From Burkholderiales bacterium (GTDB lineage: Bacteria > Pseudomonadota > Gammaproteobacteria > Burkholderiales > CAIKXV01): DNA of 33,039 nt. The DNA is taken from NCBI GenBank assembly GCA_014379045.1, contig JACMMK010000128.1, positions 1-33,039 on the forward strand, written 5' to 3'. This document shows, piece by piece, positions 24,508 through 33,039 of this stretch (within the stretch, counting starts at the first letter, position 1; the number at the start of each line of letters is the position of its first letter). The notes beneath the pieces are model-generated. The model saw nothing but the letters and a program-made list of their open reading frames with translations. It did not search any database and was not told the DNA's origin. The translations under genes were made by a program, and so were the position numbers.

Positions 24508-25494
24508 ATGCCTGCCCTGCGCATCCTCGGCGAAGACGACGTCCGCGCGGTCATCGATACCGACCAGGCGCTCGACCTCGCCCGGCGCACGTTGCGCGAC
24601 CAGGCCGAAGGGCGCAGCTTTCTTTCAACCCCCTCGGCGATGACACTCGATGCCACGGCATTCGGGTCGGGGCGGTTCAAGTTCAAGGCGGCCAACGTCG
24701 GACATCTCGGCTTTGCCGGGATCCGTCTGATCTCACGGCGTTCCGCCACCGACACCCAGGCCTGCAACTACACCGCGCTCTATCGTCATGGCGGCCTCGA
24801 ACTGTCGGGCCTGGTTCCCGAGCGCTGGACCAGTCGAATCCGGACCGCGGCGTTCGGCGCCGCGACGATCGAGCGTCTGTGCGAGCGGCGTCCGCTGGTG
24901 GTGGCACTGTTCGGTACCGGCCACATTTCCCACGAGATCGTGCCGATGCTCGCGCGTACGCTGGATATCGCGGAGATGCGCGTGAGTTCGCTGCGCGCCG
25001 AAAGCATGGCCGCCTTCGTCGCGGCGCACGCCCCGCAGAACCCGTTCCGGTTGTACGCCGCACCCGACCGGGCGAGCGCCGTCGCGGATGCCGATCTGGT
25101 GATCACGCTCACCGACGCGGCAGAGCCGCTCGTCACACCCGGTCTGCTCAAGCCGGGCGCGGTCGTCTGCTCGATGGGCGGGCGTAACGAGGTCGACTAT
25201 GGCGTGATGCTAGAGAGCAGACGACTGATCGTCGACGATCCTGATTTCGCCGCCGAAGTCGGCGACGGGGGCGCCTGGATCAGACAAGGCCACCTGTCGC
25301 GCGCAGACTTTCTCGCCCGCATCGATGCGATCGCGTACGAGGTCGTCGCGGGCTTGAAGCCCGTCCGGCTGTCTGCCGACGATCGCGTGATCGCCATCGT
25401 CCAGGGCATGGCGATCGGCGATATCGCGTTTTCCGCATTCGCCTTGCAGCAGGCCGAAAGGCTCGGCCGGGGCGCGCTGATCGACCTTCCTTAA
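24508..25494 (+). CDS. Ornithine cyclodeaminase/mu-crystallin family protein
   Basis: FKFKAANVGHLGFAGIRLISRR, RTAAFGAATIERLCERRPLVVALFGTGHISHEIVPML, ADLVITLTDAAEPLVTPGLLKPGAVVCSMG. Track start is 24439; ATG at 24508 is more likely. Confidence 0.9.
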   Translation: MPALRILGEDDVRAVIDTDQALDLARRTLRDQAEGRSFLSTPSAMTLDATAFGSGRFKFKAANVGHLGFAGIRLISRRSATDTQACNYTALYRHGGLELSGLVPERWTSRIRTAAFGAATIERLCERRPLVVALFGTGHISHEIVPMLARTLDIAEMRVSSLRAESMAAFVAAHAPQNPFRLYAAPDRASAVADADLVITLTDAAEPLVTPGLLKPGAVVCSMGGRNEVDYGVMLESRRLIVDDPDFAAEVGDGGAWIRQGHLSRADFLARIDAIAYEVVAGLKPVRLSADDRVIAIVQGMAIGDIAFSAFALQQAERLGRGALIDLP

Positions 25495-25513
25495 CCACCG
25501 CCGGGTGCTCTCG

Positions 25514-26479
25514 ATGAACCGCCTTCTCGTCCTGCTTCTCGCCGCCCCGATCGCCACGGTCGCGACCTGCGCGCTCGCGCAAGGCTATCCCGCGAAACCT
25601 GTGCGTCTGATCCTCGCGTATCCGCCCGGGGGAGCCACCGACACGCTCGGCAGGATCATCGGCAAGGCGCTGTCGGAGACCTGGGGCCAAAGCGTCATTG
25701 CGGACAATCGCCCGGGCGCGAGTGGCAGCATCGGCACGACCCTGTGCGTGAAGTCTCCGCCCGACGGCTACACGATGTGCACGGTCTCGGTCGCTCAGAG
25801 CACCGCATCGCGTATGTCCGCCAACGCGGGCTTCGATTCGCTCAAGGACTTCTCGCATGTGTCGCTGATCGCCACGATGCCGATGATGCTGCTCGTGCAT
25901 CCGTCGCTGCCGGTGAAGAATGTCGCGCAGCTCGTCACGCTCGCGAGGAAGAACCCCGGCGCGCTCAGCTACGCCTCCAGTGGCGGCGGCGCCGGCCCTC
26001 ACCTGGCCGCGGAACTGTTCAAGCAGCTGGCGGGCATCGATATCCTGTCGGTCACGTACAAGGGCGCGGGCGCCCAGCTGACCGACCAGCTCGCCGGACG
26101 CGTCGAGGTCGCCTTCGCACCCGCCGTCGGCTTCGTGTCGTTCGTGAAGGAAGGCAAGCTGCGCGCGCTGGCGGTGTCGACCCGGCAACGTTTCCCGCTG
26201 TTTCCCGACGTGCCCTCGATCAGCGAGTCGGGAATTCCGAAGTACGACGCGAGTTCGTGGCAGGGACTGTCGATGCCCGCCGGCGTGCCACGCGATATCG
26301 TCAACCGGGTCAGTGCTGACGCCAATCGTGCGCTGAAGACGCCAGCGATCCGTGATCGCATCCTTGAACTGGGTGGCATCGCCGGCGGCAACACGCCGGA
26401 AGAGTTCTCCGCCTTCTTTCAGACGGAATCGGACAAGTGGTATCAGGTCGCCCGCGCCGCGAAGGTGGTGACCGAATGA
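25514..26479 (+). CDS. Bug/TctC family substrate-binding protein (paralog of the 30694 gene)
   Basis: YPAKPVRLILAYPPGGATDTLGRII, NRPGASGSIGTTL, LTDQLAGRVEVAF. GTG alternative start at 25505. Confidence 0.94.
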   Translation: MNRLLVLLLAAPIATVATCALAQGYPAKPVRLILAYPPGGATDTLGRIIGKALSETWGQSVIADNRPGASGSIGTTLCVKSPPDGYTMCTVSVAQSTASRMSANAGFDSLKDFSHVSLIATMPMMLLVHPSLPVKNVAQLVTLARKNPGALSYASSGGGAGPHLAAELFKQLAGIDILSVTYKGAGAQLTDQLAGRVEVAFAPAVGFVSFVKEGKLRALAVSTRQRFPLFPDVPSISESGIPKYDASSWQGLSMPAGVPRDIVNRVSADANRALKTPAIRDRILELGGIAGGNTPEEFSAFFQTESDKWYQVARAAKVVTE

Positions 26480-26480
26480 T

Positions 26481-27338
26481 TCAGGGTCGTCCCTCGTTCG
26501 GGAAGCGACGTTGCAGGAACGACATCGCGTCGCGTGCACAGCGATCGGGCAGATAGTCGCAGATGTTGTGATTGGCGCTTTCGTAGTCGAGCCGTTCGCT
26601 GCCGATGATCAGGCGCTGCATCTCGTCGTACGCGGAGGCATTGCCGATCGAGTCGCCGGCGGGCGCGACGATCAGCGTCGGGCAACGGATTCGTGCCAGG
26701 TCCGGCATCCAGTACTGCGTCGTCATGTACAGCACGAAGCGCCGGACGAACACCGGGTCGTTGCGTGCAATCTCGTCGAGGAACCAGTCGATGTGGGGCT
26801 GGCTCAGCTGCGCCGTCGGCAGGCGTTCATCGAGGGTCTCGGCGATGAAGGTGCGCAACCCCCGACGTTCCATCTCGGGAATCCAGGCCGCGCCGTTGCT
26901 GTCCTTGAATCCGGGGCGCGAGGCAAACAGCAGCAGGCTCGATACGCGCGCAGGGTCTTCGATCGCAAGCCGCTGCGCGAGATAACCGCCGCCCGAAACA
27001 CCGAGCAGATGGGCCGTCGTGATCCCGAGGTGGTCGAGCAACTCGACCAGATCCTGGGTGAGCCGGGCGAGGGTAAGCGGCGTGTCGGCTGGCGGCACTG
27101 CGGAACAGCCGTGTCCGCGCAGATCCATCCGCACCACCCGATACGTCCGCGCGAAGTACGGCACCAGCGCGTACAGCCGCCGCATGCTGCTCATAGCCGA
27201 ATGGAGCATCACCACCGTCGGTGCGCGGGCCCAGGGGTCGGTGAAATCGTCGATGCGGTAGGCGATGTCGATGCCGTCACTGGTGATCGTGTGCTGTACA
27301 TCGTCGCGGTGCGCGCGCATCGGCGCTCCTTTCGTCAT
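26481..27338 (-). CDS. Alpha/beta hydrolase
   Basis: VVMLHSAMSS, RMDLRGHG, LLGVSGGGYLAQRLAI (GxSxG), ANHNICDYLPD. Confidence 0.92.
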   Translation of the reverse strand: MTKGAPMRAHRDDVQHTITSDGIDIAYRIDDFTDPWARAPTVVMLHSAMSSMRRLYALVPYFARTYRVVRMDLRGHGCSAVPPADTPLTLARLTQDLVELLDHLGITTAHLLGVSGGGYLAQRLAIEDPARVSSLLLFASRPGFKDSNGAAWIPEMERRGLRTFIAETLDERLPTAQLSQPHIDWFLDEIARNDPVFVRRFVLYMTTQYWMPDLARIRCPTLIVAPAGDSIGNASAYDEMQRLIIGSERLDYESANHNICDYLPDRCARDAMSFLQRRFPNEGRP

Positions 27339-29629
27339 TGCCCGAGCCGCCGGGACGCGTCGATCATGTGCCAGAGGCGTGAAGGAGAGAGTGGCAATTC
27401 GCGCGGCTGGATGCCCAGCGGCGCGAGCGCCGCGGCGACGGCGTTGGCGATCACCCCGCCCACGGGAATGATGCCGCCTTCCCCCGCACCTTTGGCGCCG
27501 AGCGGATTATGCGGCGACGGATACTGCTCGAGCGACACCGCCCGGATGTTCGGAAACGACATCGCCGTCGGCAGCAGATAGTCGGCGAGCGTCCCGGTCA
27601 TCAGTTGTGCCTGATCGTCGTAGACGAGGTGCTCGAGTAGGGTCGCACCCAGGCCCTGCACGATGGCGCCGAGCACCTGCCCGTGCAAGGTCATCGGGTT
27701 GATGATGCGACCGACATCCTCGACGGCCACATAGTCGATCAGTTCCAGCGCCCCCGTGCGCGCGTCGATCGCGACATGCGCCGCATGCGCGCCGTAGCTG
27801 TAGGTGCGCCGATTACTGGCGAAGGTACCGTCGACGCTGAAGCCTTCGGCCGACAGCTCGGTGAGCGTGCGCAGCAGACCGCCCGCCGACACCGTCGACA
27901 GCCCGTCGCCCAGTTCCACGGCTTCGGGCGCACAACCGAACTGCGCTGCCGCGGCGCGCCGGATCGCCGCTTTCAGATTGCTCGCGGCATCGAGCAGCGC
28001 CGACCCACCCATCACCGTCGCGCGTGAGGCGTTCGATCCCCAACCTTCAGCGACGAGCGTCGTCGACCCGTGAAACACGTCGCGAATCCGGTTGATCGGA
28101 ACGCCCAACGCATCGGCGGTGATCTGCGCGAAGATCGTCTCGATCCCCTGCCCCACCGACGACGATCCGACGTAGACCGTGATCGCACCGTCGGGGGCCA
28201 TCGCGAGGCGCACGTTCTCGCGCGGCCCGGTTCCGCCACCCTCCAGATAGCAACCGATGCCGAGGCCATGATGTCGGCCATCGGCGCGGCGGCCCTGTTG
28301 CGGTGACTCGACCGCCCAGCCGATCTCGTCGAGGCAACGCTGCAAGGTCACCGAATAGTCGCCGCTGTCGGTTTCACCGCGGGTGCCGAGCGGATGCACG
28401 ATCGGCAATGCGTGCGGGATCTCCGCGGTCGACAGCAGATTGCGCTGGCGAAATGCGACCCGGTCCAGGCCCAGCTCGGCGGCAGCGATATCGAACAGCC
28501 GCTCGCGAAAGAAATCGCACTCGAAGCGGCCGGGGCCGCGATAGCTCGCAACCGGCGTCTTGGTCGTGAGCACCATCGAGACGTCCATGTGCAGATTTGG
28601 CACGCGGTACGGGCCACCGATCATCTGCGCAAGATTGCGCTGCGCGGTGATCGCGTTGGGGCGCAGGTATGCGCCCATGTCCGCCACCGCGATCCCGCGC
28701 AGCGCGAGGATCGTGCCATCGCGCCGGCACGCGATCTCCAGCTCGCACTCGACCTCGCGCGCCGGGCTGGTCGCCAGCAGATGCTCGCTGCGGTCCTCGA
28801 CCCACTTCACCGGTCGCCCGAGCAGGCGGGCCGCGTACGGCACCAGAAAATCTTCCGGATAGAACTCACCGCGTACACCGAAGCCGCCGCCCGCGTCGTT
28901 CTCGATGACCTCCACACAGGCTTCCGGAAGCTCCATCAGGCGCGCGAGGATGGCTCGGGTAGCGAACGGCACCTTGATCGCGCCGAACGCGCGCAGCCGT
29001 CCGGCCTGCGCATCCCAATGCGCGAGCACGCCGCGCGTCTCGAGCGGCACCGCGGCGTGGCGCTGCACCCGCATGCGTTCGCGGCGAACGAAGTCCGCAA
29101 CTTCGATCGCGGCACCTGCATCCCCGTGCAAGCCAGTCAGTGTGAAAGCGTGATTCGTACCCTCGTCCTCGAACAGCAACGCGCTCCCGGTCTGTGAAGC
29201 CAGCGCGTGCGGGACGGACGGCAGCGCATCGATCTCGACCGAGATGGCGGACAGCGCATCCTCGGCGAGCGCCGCGGTATCCGCAACCACCACGGCGATC
29301 GGCTCGCCGACGTAGCGGACCTTGCGGTCGGCAATCACCGGTTGCTCGAAACGCGTGAGTTCGCCGCGTGCCTCGATACGGACCGGAATCCTCGGCACCG
29401 CGGCGCCGAATTCGTCTGCCGTGAACACCGCGTGCACCCCGGGCATCGCCCGCGCCGCGGCGGTGGCGATCGACCGGATGCGACCGTGCGCGATCGCACT
29501 GCGATAGATCACCGCATGCAACACGCCGTCGGGCGCCAAGTCATCCACATAACAACCCTGTCCCCGAAGGAAGCGGGCGTCCTCGAGGCGCTCGACCGCG
29601 CGTCCGACGTACGGACCCTCAGCGTTCAT
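27335..29629 (-). CDS. Xanthine dehydrogenase/CoxL family molybdopterin-binding large subunit
   Basis: VGRAVERLEDARFLRGQGCYVDDL, GGGFGVRGEFYPEDFLVPYAARLLGRPVKWVEDRSEHLLAT, SYRGPGRFECDFF, GAKGAGEGG. Confidence 0.93.
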   Translation of the reverse strand: MNAEGPYVGRAVERLEDARFLRGQGCYVDDLAPDGVLHAVIYRSAIAHGRIRSIATAAARAMPGVHAVFTADEFGAAVPRIPVRIEARGELTRFEQPVIADRKVRYVGEPIAVVVADTAALAEDALSAISVEIDALPSVPHALASQTGSALLFEDEGTNHAFTLTGLHGDAGAAIEVADFVRRERMRVQRHAAVPLETRGVLAHWDAQAGRLRAFGAIKVPFATRAILARLMELPEACVEVIENDAGGGFGVRGEFYPEDFLVPYAARLLGRPVKWVEDRSEHLLATSPAREVECELEIACRRDGTILALRGIAVADMGAYLRPNAITAQRNLAQMIGGPYRVPNLHMDVSMVLTTKTPVASYRGPGRFECDFFRERLFDIAAAELGLDRVAFRQRNLLSTAEIPHALPIVHPLGTRGETDSGDYSVTLQRCLDEIGWAVESPQQGRRADGRHHGLGIGCYLEGGGTGPRENVRLAMAPDGAITVYVGSSSVGQGIETIFAQITADALGVPINRIRDVFHGSTTLVAEGWGSNASRATVMGGSALLDAASNLKAAIRRAAAAQFGCAPEAVELGDGLSTVSAGGLLRTLTELSAEGFSVDGTFASNRRTYSYGAHAAHVAIDARTGALELIDYVAVEDVGRIINPMTLHGQVLGAIVQGLGATLLEHLVYDDQAQLMTGTLADYLLPTAMSFPNIRAVSLEQYPSPHNPLGAKGAGEGGIIPVGGVIANAVAAALAPLGIQPRELPLSPSRLWHMIDASRRLGQ

Positions 29630-30677
29630 GCGCTGCGCCCCGCGCCGAATCGTCGTGCCGGCCGGGCGGAGCAGAAAACGCCATCGCGTTGGCGCGGATG
29701 CGCCCGACCACGGCGCCCGTGCTGTTCAGTACCGGCGGTTCTGCCAACGCCGCCAGGGCCTGCGCCTCGGATGCATCGAGCAGGCCCAGCGCAGACAGCA
29801 GCGCCAGCAGCGCCGGCACCCGCGCGCGCGCCTCCCCGTCGGTGATCTTCAACGCGAGGCCCAATCCCTGCCTCGGTACGAATGCGCATAGGAAGCCTTC
29901 CGCGCCCGTCTTCATAATGATGCGTCCCCGCGTCGCACGGACAAGCATCACCGCCGGTTGGTCGGTGCCGGACAGCAGGTGCGGATGCGCGCGCATCGCC
30001 TCCTGGATCGCGACGATCGCCGCACGGCGTCGCGGCGATGCAACGCGCGCGTCGGCGAACCGCGCCATCAGCACCGCCATCGTGGCGACCGGCAACGCAG
30101 CCGCCGGCAGCGCACACCCGTCCACACCGAACGGCAATGCGCTCGCATCGGCGCCGGTCAACTCGGAGAGGGCATCGAGATAGCGCTGCTGCGCGGGGTG
30201 CTGCAGTCGATCGTAGTCGTGCAGCGACCAGCCCTCGTGTTGGGCGACGGCAAGAAAGCCGCAGTGCTTGCCCGAACAATTGTGGAAGATTCGCTGGCGG
30301 GGACGGCCCGCGATGAGGGCCGCGGCTGCCGCCGCCTCATCGGCAGGACGGTCCTCACCGCAGACGAGCGCTTCCTGATCCAACCCCAGCACGTCCAGCC
30401 ACTCGGTGACCAGCGTGCTGTGAACGGGCTCGCCGCGATGCGAAGCACAGGCGATGGCAAGGTGTCGCGGGGTCAGCCCATCGTCCCGATACGCGCCCGA
30501 CTCGACCAGCGCGATCGCCTGGACCGGCTTCAGCGCAGAACGCGGATACGTGACCAGCGCGGTGTCGCCCCACCCGGCAATGATCTCGCCCTGGGCGTTG
30601 GCGACCGCAGCGACCCCCGCATGCGCGCTCTCGACCAGCGGGCCGCGCCAGACTTCGACCATCCTCGGCGACGACAT
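29619..30677 (-). CDS. Asparaginase II family protein
   Basis: MVEVWRGPLVESAHAGVAAVANAQGEIIAGWGD, RSALKPVQAIALVESGA, IACASHRGEPVHSTLV, HNCSGKHCGFLAVAQHEGW. Start trimmed from 30800. Confidence 0.93.
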   Translation of the reverse strand: MSSPRMVEVWRGPLVESAHAGVAAVANAQGEIIAGWGDTALVTYPRSALKPVQAIALVESGAYRDDGLTPRHLAIACASHRGEPVHSTLVTEWLDVLGLDQEALVCGEDRPADEAAAAAALIAGRPRQRIFHNCSGKHCGFLAVAQHEGWSLHDYDRLQHPAQQRYLDALSELTGADASALPFGVDGCALPAAALPVATMAVLMARFADARVASPRRRAAIVAIQEAMRAHPHLLSGTDQPAVMLVRATRGRIIMKTGAEGFLCAFVPRQGLGLALKITDGEARARVPALLALLSALGLLDASEAQALAALAEPPVLNSTGAVVGRIRANAMAFSAPPGRHDDSARGAAHER

Positions 30678-30693
30678 CGGCACCGTCTGCCCG

Positions 30694-31782
30694 TCAGTCG
30701 AGGGTGACATTGGCCGCGCGCGCCACCTTGAACCACTTGTCCGACTCCGCCTGGAAGAACGCGGCGAACTCCTCGGGCGTGCTGCCGACGACGATGCCAC
30801 CCATCTCGATGATCCGGTCGCGTACTTCGGGCGTCCTCAGTGCGCGCGTCATGTCCGCGTTGACGCGGTGGACGATGTCGCGCGGAACGCCCGCCGGCAT
30901 CGCGATGCCCTGCCAGGAACTGCCGACGACGCCTTTTTGCCCCGACTCGTCCAGCGTCGGGACGTTGGGCAGCGCGGGCAGGCGCTGCGCAGTCGAGACT
31001 GCGATAGGTCGCAGGCGGCCATCGCGCACATACGGCATCAGTCCAACGGACAGATTGAACGCAAGTTCGACCCGCCCCGCCAGCTGATCGGTCAATTGAC
31101 CGCCGCCGGTGCCTTTGTAGGTCATCAGCACGATATCGAGGCCGGCGCGTTGTTTCAGCATTTCCATCATCAGCTGCGGCGTGGCCCCGCCACCGCTCGA
31201 CGCGTAATTCAGCGCGCCGGGGCGTCGCTTGGCCAGCGCGACCAGATCGGCAACGCTCTTCACCGGAAGAGACGGGTGAACGAGCAGCAGCAGCGGCAGC
31301 TCAGTGACGAGCGTGACGTGCGAGAAGTCCTTCAGCGAATCGAAGCCGGCGTTGGACGACAGACGTGACGCCACCGACTGCGCCGGCGATACCGAACACA
31401 TCGTGTAACCGTCCGGCGCCGCGCGCACACACAGCGTGGTACCGATGTTGCCGCCCGCGCCGGGGCGGTTCTCGACGATCACCGGCACCGGCCACGTGTC
31501 GCTCAGGGTCTTGGCCATCATCCGTCCGAGTACGTCGGTCGAGCCCCCGGGCGGGTAGGAAAGAATCATCCGCGCGGGCTTCGACGGGTAGGCGACCTGC
31601 GCTTGCGCCCAGCCCGCCGGAATCGATGTCGAGAACACGAGCACCGAAAGCGCGCGCAATAGGCGCCTTGCCGCAAGCGACCGAACGCTCGGCCGCGCGT
31701 TCCTGCCAGGCGGGCGACGCGCGACGCCGCGCACGCGCAAACGCCGCGCGCAGTTTCCTTCGGTGCAGAACATCATTAGCAT
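30694..31782 (-). CDS. Bug/TctC family substrate-binding protein (paralog of the 25514 gene)
   Basis: YPSKPARMILSYPPGGSTDVLGRMMAKTLSDTW, NRPGAGGNIGTTL, TYKGTGGGQLTDQLAGRVELAF. Track extends to 32187; start trimmed to avoid the divergent hydantoinase gene. Confidence 0.92.
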   Translation of the reverse strand: MLMMFCTEGNCARRLRVRGVARRPPGRNARPSVRSLAARRLLRALSVLVFSTSIPAGWAQAQVAYPSKPARMILSYPPGGSTDVLGRMMAKTLSDTWPVPVIVENRPGAGGNIGTTLCVRAAPDGYTMCSVSPAQSVASRLSSNAGFDSLKDFSHVTLVTELPLLLLVHPSLPVKSVADLVALAKRRPGALNYASSGGGATPQLMMEMLKQRAGLDIVLMTYKGTGGGQLTDQLAGRVELAFNLSVGLMPYVRDGRLRPIAVSTAQRLPALPNVPTLDESGQKGVVGSSWQGIAMPAGVPRDIVHRVNADMTRALRTPEVRDRIIEMGGIVVGSTPEEFAAFFQAESDKWFKVARAANVTLD

Positions 31783-31840
31783 CCCTGATCTGCGCGCGCC
31801 TTCCGAAGACGCGCTCCATCGTTGAAAGAGAGCCCCACCG

Positions 31841-33039
31841 ATGCCCGCAACACACGCCGTCGCCGGCGCCCGGCTCGCCGTCGACATCGGCGGCACCTTC
31901 ACCGATATCGTACTGGAGGCGCGCGGCACGCGCTGGACCGGCAAGGTATTGACGACCCCGCGCGCGCCGGAAGAAGCCGTGGTGATCGCGATCGACGAGA
32001 TCCTCGCGCGCGCCTCGCTCGAGCCCGCGGCGCTCGGTTTGTTCATCCTCGGCACCACGCTCGCCACCAACGCGCTGATCGAACGCAAGGGGGCGAAGAC
32101 GGCGCTGGTGACGACGCAGGGCTTCCGCGATCTGGTCGAGATCGGCTGGGAGCACCGCTTCGCGCAGTACGACATCTTTCTGGACAAGCCGGCGCAATTG
32201 GTGCCGCGCTATCTGCGTCTGCCGGTTCCCGAACGCATCGACGCGCAGGGACGCGTGCTGCTGCCGCTCGACGAAGCCGCAGTGAACGCACTCGTGCCCG
32301 GGCTCGAGCGCGAGGGTGTGGAGAGCGTAGCGGTCGCCTTCCTGCAAAGCTTCGTCAATGCGGATCACGAGCGCCGCACCCGCGACCTGCTGCAGAAGGC
32401 GCTGCCGGACCTGTGGATCACGCTGTCCTCCGACGTCTGCCCCGAGATCCGTGAGTACGAGCGCATCTCGACGACCTGTGCGAACGCGTACGTCCAGCCG
32501 GTGATGGCCGGTTACCTCAACCGCCTCGGCGCGCGGCTGAAGGCGATGCACATCGATTGCCCGGTATTCCTGATGACCTCCGGCGGTGCGTTGTGCACGC
32601 TGGGGATGGGCGCCGCGGAGCCGGTGCGACTGGTCGAGTCGGGTCCGGCCGGCGGGGCGATCCTTGCGCGCACCGTCGCCGAGAGCGTCGGCGCAAAGCG
32701 TGCGCTGTCCTTCGACATGGGCGGCACCACGGCGAAAATCTGTTTCATCGACCACTACGAGCCTGAAATCTCGCGCAGTTTCGAGTTCGGACGGATGTAT
32801 CGCTTCATGAAGGGGAGCGGGCTGCCGATCCGTATCCCGGTCATCGAGATGGTCGAGATCGGTGCGGGGGGCGGCTCGATCGCGCGCGTCGACGACCTCG
32901 AACGCATCCAGGTCGGGCCCGACAGTGCCGGGTCGGAGCCGGGCCCGGCGTGCTATGCGCGCGGCGGCACGCATGCGACCGTGACCGACGCCGACTGTGC
33001 GATGGGCCTGCTCGATCCGCGACGATTCGCCGGCGGTCG
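31841..33039 (+). CDS. Hydantoinase A/5-oxoprolinase family protein, 3' end beyond window
   Basis: My translation from ATG 31841: MPATHAVAGARLAVDIGGTFTDIVLEARG...LGTTLATNALIERKGAKTALVTTQGFRDLVEIG...SGPAGGAILART...SFDMGGTTAKICFI. Not listed in the ORF track because it has no stop in the window. Confidence 0.93.
   Translation, partial: MPATHAVAGARLAVDIGGTFTDIVLEARGTRWTGKVLTTPRAPEEAVVIAIDEILARASLEPAALGLFILGTTLATNALIERKGAKTALVTTQGFRDLVEIGWEHRFAQYDIFLDKPAQLVPRYLRLPVPERIDAQGRVLLPLDEAAVNALVPGLEREGVESVAVAFLQSFVNADHERRTRDLLQKALPDLWITLSSDVCPEIREYERISTTCANAYVQPVMAGYLNRLGARLKAMHIDCPVFLMTSGGALCTLGMGAAEPVRLVESGPAGGAILARTVAESVGAKRALSFDMGGTTAKICFIDHYEPEISRSFEFGRMYRFMKGSGLPIRIPVIEMVEIGAGGGSIARVDDLERIQVGPDSAGSEPGPACYARGGTHATVTDADCAMGLLDPRRFAGG

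Noticed and set aside
25280-26539. 419-aa minus-strand ORF antisense to the Bug gene
   Set aside because: No motifs; sense frame is a clear Bug/TctC protein.
27335-29629. Bona fide aerobic CO dehydrogenase (coxL)
   Set aside because: Lacks the AYxCSFR active-site loop of form I, and no coxM/coxS genes are adjacent.
31301-32974. 557-aa minus-strand ORF covering the hydantoinase region
   Set aside because: Antisense shadow; the plus frame encodes a recognisable hydantoinase A/oxoprolinase protein.
1-33039. Mobile element boundaries, tRNA genes or CRISPR arrays
   Set aside because: No integrase, transposase, regularly spaced repeats or cloverleaf-like sequence recognised by eye; absence cannot be proven without tools.

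Overview
GC-rich, gene-dense window. Betaproteobacterial origin (Burkholderiales-like) is inferred from three Bug/TctC-type binding proteins and the overall gene content. Three blocks are visible. (A) ~1-11.3 kb is an accessory cluster. It encodes two helical proteins of unknown function, a TIR-TM protein, a large TPR scaffold protein with an N-terminal nucleosidase/TIR-like 'MPF' domain and a C-terminal Rossmann-like domain (resembling the DUF4071/ASK TRAF-binding family), a patatin-like phospholipase, a polytopic membrane protein with a conserved cytosolic alpha/beta domain, a small TM protein, a protein with one TIR and two further TIR-like modules, and a membrane-anchored nSTAND1 NTPase. 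I see no CD-NTase, ThsA or CRISPR component. I regard this block as the best candidate for an undescribed NAD+/nucleotide-signalling conflict system. (B) ~11.3-24.4 kb is largely ordinary: rhodanese, FAS1 protein, TetR, DMT exporter, degenerate M24 protein, Bug protein, Uup-type ABC-F, DUF4149-like protein, a cyanate ABC transporter plus cyanase operon, and a DUF4394/PEP-CTERM protein. (C) ~24.5-33.0 kb is a catabolic cluster: OCD/mu-crystallin family protein, two paralogous Bug proteins, alpha/beta hydrolase, orphan CoxL-type molybdenum hydroxylase large subunit, asparaginase II, and a hydantoinase A/oxoprolinase-like gene truncated by the window end. No tRNA, rRNA, CRISPR array, transposase or integrase was recognised. 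All family calls are by eye from motifs; no database search was run.
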